Counted from the stretch's first letter, positions 34,960 to 47,088 are shown. The stretch is DNA of 64,000 nt from Hanleya hanleyi (GCA_036873755.1 JAVTVY010018706.1:16758-80757), one strand, 5' to 3'. Notes: generated by a model not told the origin, from the sequence alone. Made by a program: numbers and translations.

Positions 34960-35600
34960 TAACGGTGGTGACGTGAAGTCACTATAACGTCACATCCGGG
35001 TCAGATGTCACTTCCGGGTCAAAGGCCACTTCCGGCTCAAAAGTCACGTCCGGGTTAAAGGTCACTTTCGGTCACATGACGGCCCAGCAGGAGTTATCTG
35101 CCCCTAAATAAGACAGTACGCATGAGTTATTTCAATGTTAAACCTGATGAGCAACCCACGCATGAACATTTGCGGTATGGGGTTTGGCACCTTGTTTTCT
35201 CTGTCCATGTAGAACATGATGGGAGGGGCCTCGTGGCCATTGGGTGACTTTTGTTGAAAAGTTCTGATGAAGCATGCGTAGTGTATATGCAGGCCTAAGA
35301 TGGACATTTCGGGGGTCAATATTGGTCCGATTGGATCGATGGCTTGCATGTGCAGACAGGGAATTGTTGGTGAAGGGCATTGGAATGAACGTTTTAGGGT
35401 CGAGATGGCCCAATATTGGTTCGAATGAGCCGTGTGAGGTTTCCTCGTGAAGCACTCGTGGAATAGAGTCAGATTGGGAGTGATATGCGCCTGCGCACTC
35501 GAGGAGTAGTAGAGAAAGGGGAAATTCGGAAGTGCAAAGGAGCGCGTTTGGGGAGAGGTGGTCATATTCGCTCTGGCTACCTGGTAGTGTTATCTCAGCG
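34960..35600 (+). repeat. Repeat block related to 60396-61480
   Basis: Four tandem (C/G)TCACTTCCGGGTCAAA-type units (34985-35080) are followed by ACATTTGCGGTATGGGG…AGAACATGATGGGAGG and then GGGTCGAGATGGCCCAATAT, GGTTCGAATGAGCCGTGTGA and TGCGCCTGCGCACTCG. The same order of modules occurs at 60396-61480, so both are copies of one long dispersed unit, perhaps ends of the same large element family. Confidence 0.6.
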
Positions 35601-35663
35601 TATGTGTGTAGATGTGTGTGGAGGAAGAAGTGGAGGTTGGGGAGTAAGAGGAGGAAGAATTGG

Positions 35664-35760
35664 GTGAGTGAGAGAGTGGGTGAGTGAGTGAGTGAGTGAG
35701 TGAGTGAGTGAGTGAATGAATGAGTGAGTGAGTGCGTGCGGAGTGAGGGAGTGAGTGAGC
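35664..35760 (+). repeat. (GAGT)n microsatellite
   Basis: GTGAGTGAGTGAGTGAGTGA with a few GAAT variants. The Ser/Thr/His/Leu-rich minus-strand frames here are artefacts. Confidence 0.9.
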
Positions 35761-36091
35761 CTTCACGGTAATACTGCGTAGCCGTGTAATATGAGTGTAT
35801 GTTCCAATATATTCGAGTTCTTCCGTGGCTAAATCGATCGGCCACCCCATCGCCTGAATGCCATTACATGTCACAAGCGCCGTATATCATGCTCCTGTAC
35901 GATTCCCAGAGATGCCTAGTCATTCCCGGAGATTCAGGCGACCATCCGCTTATTTGAAGTCTGATAGGAATACTTTCTGTCCGTGGAGGCTTGAACCGGA
36001 AGCAACCTTTGATCCGGATGTGACGTCACGGATACGCGTGACTCCGCAAGTGACGTCATCAGCCTCAATGCGACAGAATTTTAGCCTTTAT

Positions 36092-36683
36092 TTAGGTGGC
36101 TCTCCACAGTTTCGTAGTAATGACCCCCGTCTAATTTCATAATACGATAGACTGCCCGTGTTCTGCTACATCATAATTCTTCTTGTCTTCTTAATAGCTT
36201 ATATCTGTAATACCATCCTATTCAGCATTATCAACGCTTCAAACGAGCACGTATAGATCGATGGCTGGCTTCGTCTATACGGTTACCGGGATCATGGAGT
36301 AAATTTTGTCCTGCCTCAGTTATGCCCCTTGAGTGAGCCTAAAAATCAGGACTCATTTACGGGAAGAAAATCTGACAAAAAACGGACAGGTTGACCCCCA
36401 CTTTGTTTTGCCTTTTTAAGTTGAGACCGGGCCTGGGAACGTGAGTAAGAAGTTTAATTGAAATCTCTCTTACAGATTTTTCTGGAAAGGGAATGTTTGA
36501 GATTCATTTTTCTAAATCACAGCAGTGCTATGTCTTAAAATAATAGCTTAATCATGCTCTTTCAAAAAATATATACATATAAGTGATTTGGGTTGAAGAG
36601 TTTACGACAACTGGTGGCCGAAAAATGGATCCATGGTCTAATCCTTGCCAAATTGAAGAATCCCTGGACTGCACCCTTTAAGG
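36092..36683 (+). mobile_element. Element core, copy A (no satellite arms)
   Basis: GGTGGCTCTCCACAGTTTCG at the left and GGACTGCACCC at the right. It matches copy B closely (TACGATAGACTGCCCGTGTT, AACGAGCACGTATAGATCG) but lacks about 70 bases present in B. More distantly it resembles the cores at 6690-7368 and 48940-49615. Confidence 0.6.
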
Positions 36684-36870
36684 CATAATAGTGGAGTCTA
36701 TGCATTATCACAATGTAGACTTCGGAGCGTAGATGTATCAATACGCCAGATTGTTTAATTTTGACTGCCTAGTTACATCTGAAGTGCTATTTTCGGAGTC
36801 AGGTGGAAAGAAAATCAGGAGTTCGATTAAAATACCCCACAGTGTAGCCGTTAGTATACCATTGAAGTTA

Positions 36871-37536
36871 GTGCATACTGTATTCCACAGTTTCGTAGTA
36901 ATGGTTCCGGTCTAATGTCATGATACGATAGACTGCCCGTGTTCTGCTACATCATAATTCTTCTTGTCTTCTTAATAGCTTATATCTATTATACCATCCT
37001 ATTCAGCATTATCAACGCTTCAAACGAGCACGTATAGATCGATGGCTAACTTCGTCTACACGGTTATCGGAATCATGGAGTAAATTTTGTCCTGCCTCAG
37101 TTTTATATGCCCCTTGGGTGTGCCTAAAAATCAAGGACTCATTTACGGGAAGAAAATCTGACAAAAAACGGGCAGGTTGACCTCAACTTTTTTTTTGCTT
37201 TTTTTTAAGTTGAGACCGGGCCTGGGAACGTGAGTAAGAAGTTTAATTGAAATCGCTCTTACAGATTTTTCTGGAAATTGAGCCGAGTTTGACAATTTTT
37301 CGACATTTTAAGGGGTTTTCTAGGAAAGATGAAGCAAGCTTGGAGGGGAATGTTTGAGATTCATTTTTCTATATCATAGCAGTGCTATGTCTTAAAATAA
37401 TGGCTTAATCATGCTCTTTCAAAAAAGATATACATATAAGTGATTTGGGTTGAAGAGTTTACGACAACTGGTGGCCGAAAAATGGACCCATGGTCTAATC
37501 CTTGCCGAATGGAAGAATCCCTGGAGTGCACCCTTA
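36871..37536 (+). mobile_element. Element core, copy B (no satellite arms)
   Basis: A direct repeat of copy A about 790 bases downstream, from TTCCACAGTTTCGTAGTAAT to GGAGTGCACCCTTA. It is the fuller version and retains TTTTTCGACATTTTAAGGGG, missing from copy A. Confidence 0.6.
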
Positions 37537-37679
37537 CTACTAACGTGGCATTCAGAAATATTTCAACTGTATAGCGGCGATGAAAACTTTTTTGTCTATG
37601 TATGCCAACAAAACAAGTCAACAACCCAACAATCTAAAAGTGATCAATCCAACACATTAAAAACCTGAACGGTACATAA

Positions 37680-38089
37680 ATTAAAATTTATGCAACAAAC
37701 CGAATTCTCTCAAATAACCTAAAATCGAATTTTCTTTTACTGGATTAAAAAGATCTTCTAAACTAGCAGCTGGATAAAAGAATTCTCTTACAATCTTAAA
37801 ATATATACAGTCGTTGAAAATGGGTTTTACTATGAGATCTTTCTTAAGTAAATGTTAACCGTGTGTGACCATTTCTACACTGCCTGATGATGACTTGATC
37901 GAAAAGTTTCTACCTGCCCAGATGAATAACCCTAGGCTATAGTTTTTTTTTAACAAAAAGTTCGTTTCATTGCTCAGCATCAACGTAAAGAGCGGAGACA
38001 AAGTTTTGAACAACACCAGCAAATTGTGATCGAAACGACCTTAATTCCGAACCACCCTTGTGTTGTATCATATTCATGACATACAATCG
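37680..38089. other. Gene-less stretch
   Basis: AT-rich, nothing recognised. Confidence 0.4.
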
Positions 38090-38129
38090 ATAATGCTATG
38101 GTGTTCTATTTGTGCCAAGTTTCCGTCGC

Positions 38130-38555
38130 CTTTTCAAAACGCGACGTCGCCTTTTGAAACGCGACGTCGCCTTTTGAAACGCGACGTCGCCTTTTGAAAC
38201 GCGACGTCGCGTTTTTAAAACACGACGTCGCCTTTTGGAAAACACGACGTCGCCTTTTAAAACGCGACGTCGCGTTTCTTTCCTATGTTTTTGCATTGTA
38301 AAACTCGACACAACGGAACTCGACGTCGCGTTTTCAAAAGGCGACGTCGTGTTTCACCCACGTCTTGTTTGGCAATGTTAAAAGATAGGAAAGAAACGCG
38401 ACGTCGCGTTTTAAAACGCGACGTCGTGTTTTTTAAAAGGCGACGTCGCGTTTTCAAAAGGCGACGTCGCGTTTCAAAACGCGTCGCCTTTTGAAACGCG
38501 ACGTCGCCTTTCGAAACGCGACGTCGCCTTTCGAAACGCGACGTCGTGTTTTGAT
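38130..38555. repeat. CGACGTCG satellite, left arm
   Basis: About twenty copies of CGACGTCG are spaced 17-20 bases apart with an internal orientation switch; a non-repeat island AAACTCGACACAACGGAACT interrupts it at 38300. It is a near-exact inverse of the right arm. Confidence 0.9.
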
Positions 38556-39729
38556 AGTAGAACTGCGCATGTCTAGGGATCATTTATTTTCAAGAAATTG
38601 TGTTGTGACTATAGATACAATGCTTTAGTTAGACAAGACAAATGACATACATGTAGATATATGTAGAAGACTGTGTAAATGAAATGTGCGGTAGGAAACT
38701 TCGCTGTGCTTATATCCGTCTCAGAAATTAGGTCATGTATATCCATTGAGTATACGCACCCCTCAAGACAAGAACAAGCTGACATTATTAGTGCGCATAA
38801 TGCATGTATTTAGACAATGTTTCCTCATTAGCTTTCAGTTACTTGTACAGCGACCAACTAATTTTTTTTCAAGATAATCATCCTGTCCGTCCTCTAAACG
38901 TTTGTCAGGCTTTATTATTTTTATATTATTCACATTGTATCATTAATCTTGGGTGTAAAACTCGGCTGGCAGTGTCGTTTATTACTTGACTTTAAATTGC
39001 CATTTCACTATGCATTCAGTTACAGCACAATGCACTCATGGACTCACTAAGTGGAAGCTGTGCCGTTAGTGTCACCCATAGAGGACATTTAAATGTTGAT
39101 TGATTAATTTATTTCAACTGGGTTAAAACGGTCCTCGGTGAAAACAGTTTCTACCTAGACCAACACATTTTCACTTGGCTGTAAATCTTTCACCACCAGG
39201 TGTAAAAATGGAAGCTGGATTGATCTGCATGGGTGGAAAACATTCCAGCCAGGTGCTTCTCAGGTTAATGATATTAAAAGTGACTTACCAAGTTGAGTAA
39301 TACGTTATTGAATTTGAGCTTTGAACCCTTTGTATAGTTATTTATACGCTATGTAGCGGTTTTAAAATAATTGGGCACTCTATCGCAAAAAAACAAATTC
39401 TCTTAGTTCAGATAGGTCAATGCTACCACCACCTATTTTTATCAAAAATAGGAAAATAAGCGTGTAACCATTCCCGGAGACGCCGCCACAAATTTAGGTT
39501 CGTTTATTCCAATCTCAGTTAAGAGTTTCTGACCTTATTGCTTCGCTCTCCTATCAAAGTCTAGTTTCACGATAACGGTGACAACCTTGTAACCCACAGT
39601 TTTGCTGATAGAATTGGAGCCCTCTACTATTGTGATTGTCTTATAATTCTCTGAGATGGTCAAGCGGATAGCTCTGGCTCACTAATAACAAATGCTCCCT
39701 AAACCTGCACATGCGCAGTTGAAAGACCA

Positions 39730-40190
39730 AAAGGCGACGTCGCGTTTCAAAAGGCGACGTCGCGTTTCGAAAGGCGACGTCGCGTTTCGAAAGGCGACGT
39801 CGCGTTTCGAAAGGCGACGTCGCGTTTTAAAACGCGACGTCGCCTTTTGAAAACGCGACGTCGCCTTTTAAAAAACACGACGTCGCGTTTTAAAACGCGA
39901 CGTCGCGTTTCTTTCCTATCTTTTAACATTGCCAAACAAGACGTGGGTGAAACACGACGTCGCCTTTTGAAAACGCGACGTCGAGTTCCGTTGTGTCGAG
40001 TTTTACAATGCAAAAACATAGGAAAGAAACGCGACGTCGCGTTTTAAAAGGCGACGTCGTGTTTTCCAAAAGGCGACGTCGTGTTTTAAAAACGCGACGT
40101 CGCGTTTCGAAACACGACGTCGCGTTTCAAAAGGCGACGTCGCGTTTCAAAAGGCGACATCGCGTTTTGAAAAGGCGACGGAAACTTGGC
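39730..40190. repeat. CGACGTCG satellite, right arm
   Basis: The inverse of the left arm, including the same non-repeat islands (CTATCTTTTAACATTGCC at 39917). Confidence 0.9.
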
Positions 40191-40648
40191 ACAAATAGAA
40201 CACCATAATAATGCATCTCTACTCGCTCGCTCTTGGAGGTATCAAAGGCTCCACTGGGAGTCATCTCTCTACCTGGTCGTGCTTTGTGATTCCTGGATAA
40301 AGACTAAAACTATTATTTTATAATAAACTTTATTTCATGGATATTAGGGATGTTGGTGGTTATATTCACACAAGAATCATACTCGTATAAACCATAGTTT
40401 CCACATTTAAGATCAAAGTACTTAAAGTACTGATGTAGGGTTTACTTGCATCAGAGGGGTTTATTAGTCCCATATTTGTGATCATTTGAGGGAGAAAATC
40501 GTCCTCAAGCTGTTCGGTTTGTAGGGCCAAACTTTCACTTTTATCAAAAGGATATGAAATGGACCATTCAGCCTACATGTTGAATTATAAGACACGAAAT
40601 AATGAAGGGCTGCAGATGCACGAATTTATGGCGCACCAAAGTTGGTAC

Positions 40649-40866
40649 AATTGGCTTATTTTCTTATTTTTGTGCACTTTTCGGTGCAGATTTTCTTTTG
40701 TTACAGAAATAGAACACCTTTAACCAAAACCAATTTTGGCTAATTTAAACAACAAATAATTCTGAAATATTCAGTCTAAATATGAATTTGGTTAATGGTG
40801 TAATAATTTTGCAACAATAGAAAATGTCGACAGTAAATGTACCGAAAAGTGCAAAATAAGCCAATG
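40649..40866. repeat. Small inverted repeat TTGGCTTATTTT…GTGCACTTTTCGGT
   Basis: TTGGCTTATTTT and CACTTTTCGGTGCA on the left are mirrored by TGTACCGAAAAGTGC and AAAATAAGCCAA on the right. A copy lies in the duplicated unit about 3.03 kb downstream. Probably a small non-autonomous element; no target duplication seen. Confidence 0.55.
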
Positions 40867-41139
40867 CGGCAGATTTGAACCACTGTAAGTCTGGTTGTGT
40901 TTATCTGTAGGCCTTGATTTATTCTTTATCTGATCGATTATGTAGACTGTATTAGATTATTATCACCCAGTATGTAGACTGTAAAAATTGTCAATTTGTC
41001 GCTTTTCAGACAAAAATTAGCCCCACCAGCTGTGTGTATCAAAAACGCATCGAGGGCCCTATCTAAAGCGAACACCACATTTGGATCTTATAACAAAAGT
41101 TCCATGGATCGGTTGTCGATGGACCGTGTCGAATGACTA

Positions 41140-42080
41140 GGGGAGATTGGGATACAGTGGGACAAGCCATCTAGCTTCCTTGTTAAGTACAGGAAGCACA
41201 TTACAATATTATCAGTAGAAAGCTACCACCCCCATACAACACACCTATATTGATATATAAAAACTATCATTGGCAACAAATTGGGAGCAAAAAAAACTGT
41301 TTTTAAGCAGTCCAAGTAAATTCTGAGGACTAAGGATGATATTTTGTTAAACCAAGTTTTCAGCAGTACTTCATTGCTGTTTTGTTACTACTGAGAAAGG
41401 ATGGACAAATGTAAATTTGAATTATATAGATTTATTATCTCAGATGTATGTATTAGTTATTTTTCATAAAATGGAAAATATCATGCACATGGGGCGGACT
41501 GGGAAACTTTTGCTGCGCACACTGGGACAATAGTAATCAAATGGTGAAATTTACTTTGACCCTACAATCGTATCAAAATGCATTATTTTGTTTCCTACAT
41601 GTAGATTATATTAATTGCTAATCCTATCAGATTTGATGAGTTTTATTAACACTTTCAAAGTCAATTGCTTTCGTTGGAATGAAAATCATACAAAATATTT
41701 TTTTTTTCTCAAATTTGGCCCCTGGGAAATATTTTACGTGAAGCAGGGATCTGAAATAGCAACTAACTTAACCATCGTTGTTGAATCTTCTAAACTCCTA
41801 TGAAACATACTATACTTGATATAACATGTATTTATTGTCCCATCGCACCCCAGTGGGTGTCCCAGTGTACCACATAGTGGAGCAAACTGGGACACATTTT
41901 TTTACGTTTTTAAAAACAAATTCTGGAGAAAAGTATAAGAGATATTTCAGATTTTTTTGCATGGCTATGTCACACTAAATATAAGTTATAACGGGAGTAT
42001 AGAAGGCTACACTACATGACAATAATAACAGAGATTTTTGCAAAAAGGTGAAAAATGTCCCAGTGTACCCCAATCTCCCC
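41140..42080. mobile_element. MITE with TA target duplication, GGGGAGATTGGG ends, copy 1
   Basis: Ends GGGGAGATTGGGATACAGTG and, inverted, GGGGAGATTGGGGTACACTG are flanked by TA on both sides. TGGGACA words recur inside (41880-41900). Interior is AT-rich with no transposase. A TA duplication fits Tc1/mariner-like or similar superfamilies. Confidence 0.75.
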
Positions 42081-42759
42081 TACCCTTCCCGCCGTAACAA
42101 ATGATACTGGATAAAATAGATTGGAAAGGCAAATTTAAAAGAAATTGGAAAGATAAAATTTACTGTGATAATGTCCCAATTATCACGTTCAATGCACGAG
42201 CTACCGTGCATAGCAAATGTGTATATGAATGCTGTAAGGGGCATGAATGCTGCAAGAGGCATCAAATGAGAACACTCTCCAGGCAGGAGATCAAAACTAC
42301 ACCTGTGCAGAAGAGAAAAAAACAGAACTGAAAAGTGATAACAGAGTAGGCTTTACCTATATTTGAGCTTTGAACCCTTTGTATAGTTATTTATACGCTA
42401 TGTAGCGGTTTTAAAATAATTGGGCACTCTATCGCAAAAAAACAAATTCTCTTAGTTCAGATAGGTCAATGCTACCACCACGTGTAAGCGTGTAACCATT
42501 CCCGGAGACGCCGCCACAAATTTAGGTTCGTTTATTCCAATCTCAGTTAAGAGTTTCTGCCCTTATTGCTTCGCTCTCCTATCAAAGTCTAGTTTCACGA
42601 TAACGGTGACAACCTTGTAACCCACAGTTTTGCTGATAGAATTGGAGCCCTCTACTATTGTGATTGTCTTATAATTCTCTGAGATGGTCAAGCGGATAGC
42701 TCTGGCTCACTAATAACAAATGCTCCCTAAACCTGCACATGCGCAGTTGAAAGACCAAA

Positions 42760-43239
42760 AGGCGACGTCGCGTTTCGAAAGGCGACGTCGCGTTTCGAAA
42801 GGCGACGTCGCGTTTCAAAAGGCGACGTCGCGTTTCGAAAGGCGACGTCGCGTTTCAAACGACGCGTCGCGTCGCCTTTTGAAAACGCGACGTCGCCTTT
42901 TAAAAAACACGACGTCGCGTTTTAAAACGCGACGTCGCGTTTCTTTCCTATCTTTTAACATTGCCAAACAAGACGTGGGTGAAACACGACGTCGCCTTTT
43001 GAAAACGCGACGTCGAGTTCCGTTGTGTCGAGTTTTACAATGCAAAAACATAGGAAAGAAACGCGACGTCGCGTTTTAAAAGGCGACGTCGTGTTTTCCA
43101 AAAGGCGGCGTCGTGTTTTAAAAACGCGACGTCGCGTTTCGAAACACGACGTCGCGTTTCAAAAGGCGACGTCGCGTTTCAAAAGGCGACATCGCGTTTT
43201 GAAAAGGCGACGGAAACTTGGCACAAATAGAACACCATA
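42760..43239. mobile_element. Duplicated right arm of the CGACGTCG element
   Basis: The right arm and terminus (…GAACACCATA) with its ATAATGC flank (43240-43246), carried by the segmental duplication. It has no left terminus, so it is not an independent insertion. One short stretch (CAAACGACGCGTCGCGTCGC) differs from unit 1, showing fast change within the satellite. Confidence 0.88.
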
Positions 43240-44171
43240 ATAATGCATCTCTACTCGCTCGCTCTTGGAGGTATCAAAGGCTCCACTGGGAGTCATCTCT
43301 CTACCTGGTCGTGCTTTGTGATTCCTGGATAAAGACTAAAACTATTATTTTATAATAAACTTTATTTCATGGATATTAGGGATGTTGGTGGTTGTATTCA
43401 CACAAGAATCATACTCGTATAAACCATAGTTTCCACATTTAAGATCAAAGTACTTAAAGTACTGATGTAGGGTTTACTTGCATCAGAGGGGTTTATTAGT
43501 CCCATATTTGTGATCATTTGAGGGAGAAAATCGTCCTCAAGCTGTTCGGTTTGTAGGGCCAAACTTTCACTTTTATCAAAAGGATATGAAATGGACCATT
43601 CAGCCTACATGTTGAATTATAAGACACGAAATAATGAAGGGCTGCAGATGCACGAATTTATGGCGCACCAAAGTTGGTACAATTGGCTTATTTTCTTATT
43701 TTTGTGCACTTTTCGGTGCAGATTTTCTTTTGTTACAGAAATAGAACACCTTTAACCAAAACCAATTTTGGCTAATTTAAACAACAAATAATTCTGAAAT
43801 ATTCAGTCTAAATATGAATTTGGTTAATGGTGTAATAATTTTGCAACAATAGAAAATGTCGACAGTAAATGTACCGAAAAGTGCAAAATAAGCCAATGCG
43901 GCAGATTTGAACCACTGTAAGTCTGGTTGTGTTTATCTGTAGGCCTTGATTTATTCTTTATCTGATCGATTATGTAGACTGTATTAGATTATTATCACCC
44001 AGTATGTAGACTGTAAAAATTGTCAATTTGTCGCTTTTCAGACAAAAATTAGCCCCACCAGCTGTGTGTATCAAAAACGCATCGAGGGCCCTATCTAAAG
44101 CGAACACCACATTTGGATCTTATAACAAAAGTTCCATGGATCGGTTGTCGATGGACCGTGTCGAATGACTA

Positions 44172-45112
44172 GGGGAGATTGGGATACAGTGGGACAAGCC
44201 ATCTAGCTTCCTTGTTAAGTACAGGAAGCACATTACAATATTATCAGTAGAAAGCTACCACCCCCATACAACACACCTATATTGATATATAAAAACTATC
44301 ATTGGCAACAAATTGGGAGCAAAAAAAACTGTTTTTAAGCAGTCCAAGTAAATTCTGAGGACTAAGGATGATATTTTGTTATACCAAGTTTTCAGCAGTA
44401 CTTCATTGCTGTTTTGTTACTACTGAGAAAGGATGGACAAATGTAAATTTGAATTATATAGATTTATTATCTCAGATGTATGTATTAGTTATTTTTCATA
44501 AAATGGAAAATATCATGCACATGGGGCGGACTGGGAAACTTTTGCTGCGCACACTGGGACAATAGTAATCAAATGGTGAAATTTACTTTGACCCTACAAT
44601 CGTATCAAAATGCATTATTTTGTTTCCTACATGTAGATTATATTAATTGCTAATCCTATCAGATTTGATGAGTTTTATTAACACTTTCAAAGTCAATTGC
44701 TTTCGTTGGAATGAAAATCATACAAAATATTTTTTTTTTCTCAAATTTGGCCCCTGGGAAATATTTTACGTGAAGCAGGGATCTGAAATAGCAACTAACT
44801 TAACCATCGTTGTTGAATCTTCTAAACTCCTATGAAACATACTATACTTGATATAACATGTATTTATTGTCCCATCGCACCCCAGTGGGTGTCCCAGTGT
44901 ACCACATAGTGGAGCAAACTGGGACACATTTTTTTACGTTTTTAAAAACAAATTCTGGAGAAAAGTATAAGAGATATTTCAGATTTTTTTGCATGGCTAT
45001 GTCACACTAAATATAAGTTATAACGGGAGTATAGAAGGCTACACTACATGACAATAATAACAGAGATTTTTGCAAAAAGGTGAAAAATGTCCCAGTGTAC
45101 CCCAATCTCCCC
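44172..45112. mobile_element. MITE with TA target duplication, copy 2
   Basis: Carried by the segmental duplication and nearly identical to 41140-42080, including ends and the TA flanks. Confidence 0.75.
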
Positions 45113-45392
45113 TACCCTTCCCGCCGTAACAAATGATACTGGATAAAATAGATTGGAAAGGCAAATTTAAAAGAAATTGGAAAGATAAAATTTACTGTGA
45201 TAATGTCCCAATTATCACGTTCAATGCACGAGCTACCGTGCATAGCAAATGTGTATATGAATGCTGTAAGGGGCATGAATGCTGCAAGGGGCATCAAATG
45301 AGAACACTCTCCAGGCAGGAGATCAAAACTACACCTGTGCAGAAGAGAAAAAAACAGAACTGAAAAGTGATAACAGAGTAGGCTTTACCTAT

Positions 45393-45850
45393 AAACTGTG
45401 AAAGTTACTGCTCATCACAACCTGTACACGCGTGTTTTACTGTGAATGTTCGAAAAAATTTAACTAAGACGTGGTGAACTGTTTTTATTTTAGCCGATTA
45501 GACTACCTGACATATCTAAGTTGCATCTAAAGGGATAAACATACAATTACAATTATACGGATATACATTATATCAGAAATCGATGTACAACAGCGCAGCA
45601 TCCAATCTAGCCCCAGAACTCACTTTCGCTGCGAAAACTGACTCGTTCCGCCAATATGGAAATAGCCGAACGTGAGATTGCGCAGCATCTTTTTTTCTGC
45701 ACCTGCTATACGTCTACTAACAATCGGACGCTTTGAATCGGCATCTTAATGTGTTCTATGGTTATTGGGTTGATCCGTGCGATGAAGAAAAGAAAGGAAA
45801 ATAAAGATATGTACACCAAAGAAAACGAATTTAGAAAGGAACCTTCCATT
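45393..45850. other. Gene-less stretch
   Basis: Nothing recognised between the duplication and the palindrome. Confidence 0.4.
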
Positions 45851-46425
45851 TTAGCTCTGGTTATAGCCTTGTTCTATACTACGTGAGAACAACGCTATGG
45901 CTACAAACCAGTCACCAGATCGAGTTGTTGGGAAAGTGCCGTACGGGCAATATTTGCCGAACCAATTGACCATAACCAATAAAATAATTCGATTCTATAT
46001 CCACTTACCTCTCATAAAACACCTTGTTTATCAGCGACTGTCCATTTTTAGTTTTGCTTGACGTCTAAACTCGGAAGAGGGGGGTAAAACTGTCCACATC
46101 GCCGTTGTGCGTGTAGTGTTTATCGCGAGTTGTTGTGGCGCGTAATCAGCGTTCTGATCGATGTAAAGATGGCGGCGATGTGGACAGTTTCCCCCCCCTC
46201 GTCCGAGTTTAGATCTCTTGCCAAGCTAAAAACGGGCATTCACTCATAAACAAGGTATTTTATGAAAGGTAAGTGGACAAAAAATCGAATTATTTTATTG
46301 GTTATGGTCAATTGGTTCGGCAAATATTGCCCGTACGGCACTTTCCCAGCAACTCGATCTGGTGATTGGTTTGCAGCCATAGCGTTTTTCTCACGTAGTA
46401 TAAAACAATGCTATACCAGAGCTAC
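45851..46425. repeat. Large near-perfect palindrome with a YY1-like word at the loop
   Basis: Arms of about 255 bases (45851-46106 and 46172-46425) share GAAAGTGCCGTACGGGCAAT and AACCAATTGACCATAACCAA in reverse orientation. The loop of about 65 bases holds AAAGATGGCGGCGATG. Each arm also contains a GTAAGTGG donor-like word. It may be an inverted duplication of a promoter region, as at 30839-31793. Confidence 0.75.
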
Positions 46426-46446
46426 TTCCATTTGCACTCCGAGATA

Positions 46447-46690
46447 AAGAGGGAGGGAATTTGGCTTAATGTCACACTCAAGTTTGTTTCACTTATATGG
46501 TGAGAGTCAGTTTGGTTGGTGGAGGAAGCCGGAGTACCCAGAGAGAACCACCGCCCTTCGGCAAGTAACTGACAAACTTCACTCCGAGATAACCCTTCTA
46601 TACCCCCAAGAGCCAGTGAATACCCCTAGAGGTGCACAGTCGATTGTATGTCGTGATATTGGAGTGAATAGCGTGAAATGTACCGTATAC
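46447..46690 (+). repeat. Dispersed repeat with GGTGGAGGAAGCCGGAGTAC
   Basis: GGTGGAGGAAGCCGGAGTAC, CCAGAGAGAACCACCGCCCT and TCGGCAAGTAACTGACAAAC form a short conserved block that I recall from repeats widespread in mollusc and other invertebrate genomes. It is non-coding despite a 76-codon open frame. Confidence 0.55.
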
Positions 46691-46895
46691 ATGGTATAAT
46701 AAATGGCACATACCGTAATACAAGACTTCGTTCACAATTATGTTATCTCCGCTTCGTTTTTCTGAACATGTCTGTATGACCTACATTTATTGGCCTTCAA
46801 TACAACGGTACACATTACGATGTACAAGATGACACACCAACTGGTTTTTGTCCAGTATTACGTGCACATGAACCGAGTATTTGAACAACGTACGG
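46655..46895 (+). repeat. Dispersed repeat, copy 1 of the sequence at 50630-50905
   Basis: GTGAATAGCGTGAAA, ATAATAAATGG, GACCTACATTTAT(T/C)GG and the ACATG(A/T)ACCGA block appear in the same order in both places, both followed by a GGTGAGA word and an inverted-arm element. Confidence 0.65.
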
Positions 46896-47088
46896 TAACC
46901 ATGGTGAGAGACTCCGGCCAGTGATGTATTGATTTGGAAAGCTTATACAAGGTGCATGTACAAGTGAAGCAGTTTCAATCTCAGTAAACTCAGATATAAT
47001 ATCACGGAATGTTCCTGATTTACCATCTTGGTTTACCTAGATTGAAGCAGTTTGTGCTGTGGCGTAGGTTCAATTCATACACAATTAC

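Larger units (their letters stand above)
38097..40207. mobile_element. Foldback element with CGACGTCG satellite arms
   Basis: The ends are inverted copies of TATGGTGTTCTATTTGTGCC, flanked by a perfect 7-bp target duplication ATAATGC (38090-38096 and 40208-40214). Each arm (about 38130-38560 and 39730-40190) is an array of GCGACGTCGC palindromes joined by GTTTTGAAA or CCTTTTGAAA linkers; the inner arm edges are ACTGCGCATG and CATGCGCAGT. The 1.1-kb core (38560-39720) has no supported gene. Arg-rich frames on both strands are products of the repeat. The core and right arm are partly duplicated downstream. Confidence 0.9.
39312..42360 (+). repeat. Tandem segmental duplication, unit 1 (about 3.05 kb)
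   Basis: Starts ATTTGAGCTTTGAACCC and ends GGCTTTACCTAT. It includes part of the CGACGTCG element core, its right arm and target site, and about 2.1 kb of flank. It is nearly identical to 42361-45392. Confidence 0.93.
42361..45392 (+). repeat. Tandem segmental duplication, unit 2 (about 3.03 kb)
   Basis: Nearly identical to unit 1. The offset shrinks from 3049 to 3032 because of small deletions near 42480 and within the palindromic arm near 42860. The junction at 42361 shares a single A with both parents. High identity implies a recent event. Confidence 0.93.

Noticed and set aside
35138..35845. 235-codon minus-strand frame with THSLTHSLTHS
   Set aside because: Part is the (GAGT)n microsatellite and the rest is the dispersed repeat block seen again at 60-61 kb.
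35980..36000. B-box-like GGTTCAAGCC on the minus strand
   Set aside because: No A box at the required distance, so no tRNA or SINE call.
38096..43240. Arg-rich frames up to 119 codons
   Set aside because: They come from CGACGTCG repeats with 17-20 base spacing and appear on both strands.
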